Below, piece after piece: positions 62,121 through 64,000 of a DNA stretch of 64,000 nt. The position numbers were made by a program, and so were the translations under genes. This stretch comes from Juglans regia (taxonomy: Eukaryota > Streptophyta > Magnoliopsida > Fagales > Juglandaceae): NCBI RefSeq assembly GCF_001411555.2, contig NC_049907.1:10658622-10722621 (forward strand), given 5' to 3'. The notes under the pieces were generated by a model that did not search any database, was not told the DNA's origin, and worked only from the letters and a program-made list of their open reading frames with translations. Numbering within the stretch: position 1 is the stretch's first letter; the number at the start of each line of letters is the position of its first letter.

Positions 62121-62340
62121 GTAAAGCTCTCACCGCTCCCCGGTCTCGCTCCCTGTCTCACTATATTTTTTTTTTACTTAATGATTAAGTATTTTTTAGT
62201 GATATTATAATTTTTTATTTTTTTAAAAAATATTTTACAGTGTTAAAAAAATACATGTATAAAAAATTAAAATAAAAAACACAACATTTTACACTATCAG
62301 TGGCTCCCAGCGGGACTCGGAGCGGTGGCTGTAGAGCCAC
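62121..62340. mobile_element. MITE with ACCGCTCC...GGAGCGGT ends
   Basis: The left end AAAGCTCTCACCGCTCCCC is mirrored imperfectly by GGAGCGGTGGCTGTAGAGCC on the right. The interior is poly(T)/poly(A)-rich. I know similar elements from walnut-like genomes, but no TSD is clear here. Confidence 0.55.
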
Positions 62341-62651
62341 CCAAATGACAATGGAAATTACACAATCACAAAAAATCGATCAGAAAATAACCTGCATCCA
62401 CGAATGGTCTGACAATGTATAACCTCATAGCCTAGATGGCTAACATATTCCTTCCAATGAGGGATTCTTGGCCACCTGATGCCCAACTTTTCTTTCTTTG
62501 ATCGTTCCTTTTAAGCAATGGTTAGAAGGGTTGTTAACTTGTTAGTGATGTGTCAAAGTTTGGTTTTAGATTTTATCTTTTTATGTTGGATGCTATTGTG
62601 AGTGCTGCATTGGAAGAGATATTTTGTGTATATTACAAGTATATATACATA
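62341..62651. other. Intergenic DNA, no gene seen
   Basis: No coding signal or repeat end identified. Confidence 0.5.
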
Positions 62652-62888
62652 TGTTGAGGCATTTGTCAGTCATGGTTAAATGCCCACAGTATATATTGAC
62701 AGATCATTTCCACAAATCAAGCAAAGATCTCTTCCATATTTGCAACAACATGATTTTAGGAAATTAGCCAAATTCATACCATACTCAATCAGTTACCATA
62801 GATAGATTAATTCCTTGTATCTATTTATTTCACAATTTCCTCAATGTAAAAGTTAAGTTTCAAAAATACAAAAATTGAATTCTTGACA
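62652..62888 (+). repeat. 5' LTR of a truncated Ty1/copia element
   Basis: Starts TGTTGAGGCATTTG and ends TTCTTGACA. It is followed at once by TGGTATCAACC (62889), the tRNA-iMet primer site usual for copia. Confidence 0.65.
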
Positions 62889-62925
62889 TGGTATCAACCT
62901 AACCAGTCCTCTATCTCACATTCCC

Positions 62926-63030
62926 ATGGCCTCTTCCTCAAACCCTCCTTCCTCCCCATATCTCCTCCATCCCTCCGACTCTTCTAGCCTCTGACTCTCT
63001 ATAGTCGAATTACCCTCTCCTCTAAAGTGG
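62926..63030 (+). pseudogene. Start of copia gag, truncated
   Basis: ATGGCCTCTTCCTC encodes MASSSNPPSSPYLLHPSDSS, the usual opening of a plant copia gag. A stop follows within about 25 codons, recognisable gag ends by about 63030, and no pol is seen downstream. Confidence 0.7.
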
Positions 63031-63094
63031 TAATGGTGCGGCGGTGATGTGCAAGGAACACTCGTTCATGGCTTGCTTAAGAATAAAAGATTAA

Positions 63095-63314
63095 GGCCTC
63101 GTTTGTTTTTAGAAAATATCTCATTTCATCTCATCTCATCTCATCTCATTTAATCATTACAACTTTTCTAACTTCCAATACAAAATAAAATAAACAATTC
63201 AACTTTTTCAAATTCTAAAACAAAAATAATATTAAAAAATATATTTTAATAATACTTTATTCAACTTTTTAACTTTAATCTCATCTCATCTCATCTTTAA
63301 AAACAAACGAGCCA
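63095..63314. mobile_element. PIF/Harbinger-like (Tourist) MITE, copy 3
   Basis: Inverted ends GGCCTCGTTTGTTTTTA and AAAAACAAACGAGCCA are flanked by TAA on both sides (63092-63094, 63315-63317). The interior opens and closes with (ATCTC)n. It is inserted just past the copia gag remnant. Confidence 0.9.
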
Positions 63315-63317
63315 TAA

Positions 63318-64000
63318 ATCATAGAAATAAAGAAGACCAATATTTATGCAGTTTGGCACTAAGGCCTACGTCCATAGGTCTAGAGTGTCAAATCCACTAT
63401 AAGCTGAGATTAACACAAGCTCTCTATCCTCACTAAACTCTCTACAAGTCGACCCCTCTTCTCTCATCCTCCTTCTATTATTCTAGTCTATCTCTTATCT
63501 TTATGTTTCATCACCTTCAGCTTTATGTTGCTTTCTTACTTTATGTCTTCCCTCCCGGTAATATAGTGGATTTCAGTCTTCTATAGGCTTTTGGTGGGCC
63601 TTGCACAAGCTTTCATTTTACACCAACAACATACATAACAACAACTGAATCATTAAAATCTCAATTTCTTGATCACAATGTTAGTGAGACGAGAGTCATG
63701 CTCATTGTTCTTTATCTATCGGGCTAGTACTAATAGTGAGGTTGAGGTAAGACTATGAGTAGTTGAATACCAAATTAATTTGGCATAAGAAGACTATAGT
63801 AATTAATTATTGGGTAATCTCGAGATATGAACACATACTTATATTAATCTATTACCTAATATCATACTATTAAAATTGGAAATTGTGTAAATATCACATC
63901 ATATTTATTTCGAGATCATGTAATGATTAGCAGAAAGAGTTAAATCTTAGGTATTCCAAAAACAATCAAAACACTAAGGATCAGCTAGCCCATTACGCAT
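63318..64000. other. Unassigned DNA to the window end, no gene seen
   Basis: No coding exon or transposon protein recognised. It could be non-coding sequence of the truncated copia element or of another LTR. Confidence 0.4.

Noticed and set aside
1..64000. CRISPR array, operon, phage or bacterial defence system
   Set aside because: Introns, plant gene families and plant transposons throughout; no regularly spaced repeats of CRISPR type.

Overview
The window is nuclear DNA from a flowering plant (a eudicot). It is AT-rich and intron-rich, and LTR retrotransposons, LINEs and MITEs are packed between and inside genes. Several MITE families and the style of the retroelements resemble what I know from walnut/hickory-type trees (Fagales, perhaps Juglandaceae). 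That placement is inference. No operon, CRISPR array, phage or bacterial signature is present.

Layout. 1-6714: the 3' half of a decayed Ty3/gypsy element of the Tat type (RT, RNase H, integrase, 104-bp tandem repeats, a long antisense ORF, putative 3' LTR). 6715-8600: unassigned repeat-like DNA. 8852-11221 (+): an intact four-exon gene for a DOMON plus cytochrome b561 membrane protein of 403 aa. 13438-34809 (-): an intact 23-coding-exon gene for a CLU/TPR protein of the REDUCED CHLOROPLAST COVERAGE 1 (REC1) type, 1,888 aa. Every splice junction joins in frame, although intron 10 carries a 4-kb LINE with its own nested insertions and other introns carry MITEs. 35400-64000: no host gene recognised. 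It holds two Ty1/copia elements on the minus strand (about 37.3-41.1 kb, and 48.7-53.7 kb with both LTRs), the 5' end of a third at 62.65 kb, two 138-bp CACTA MITEs, a repeated MITE family, and a 6.39-kb hAT transposon with an inactivated transposase that landed inside a MITE and itself seems to contain a solo LTR.

How the genes act. The two host genes face opposite directions with their 3' ends towards each other, about 2.2 kb apart. One is predicted to be a membrane electron carrier (ascorbate/haem b). The other is a cytosolic/nuclear CLU-family factor whose Arabidopsis relatives set the share of cell volume given to chloroplasts. Nothing in the sequence links them functionally.

The most informative structures are the nested insertions with readable target-site duplications (TSDs): LINE > TRIM in REC1 intron 10, and MITE > hAT > LTR at 54-60.7 kb. 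I found no convincing new gene system. All exon boundaries were read by eye from splice consensus, reading-frame continuity and family knowledge; no alignment was run.
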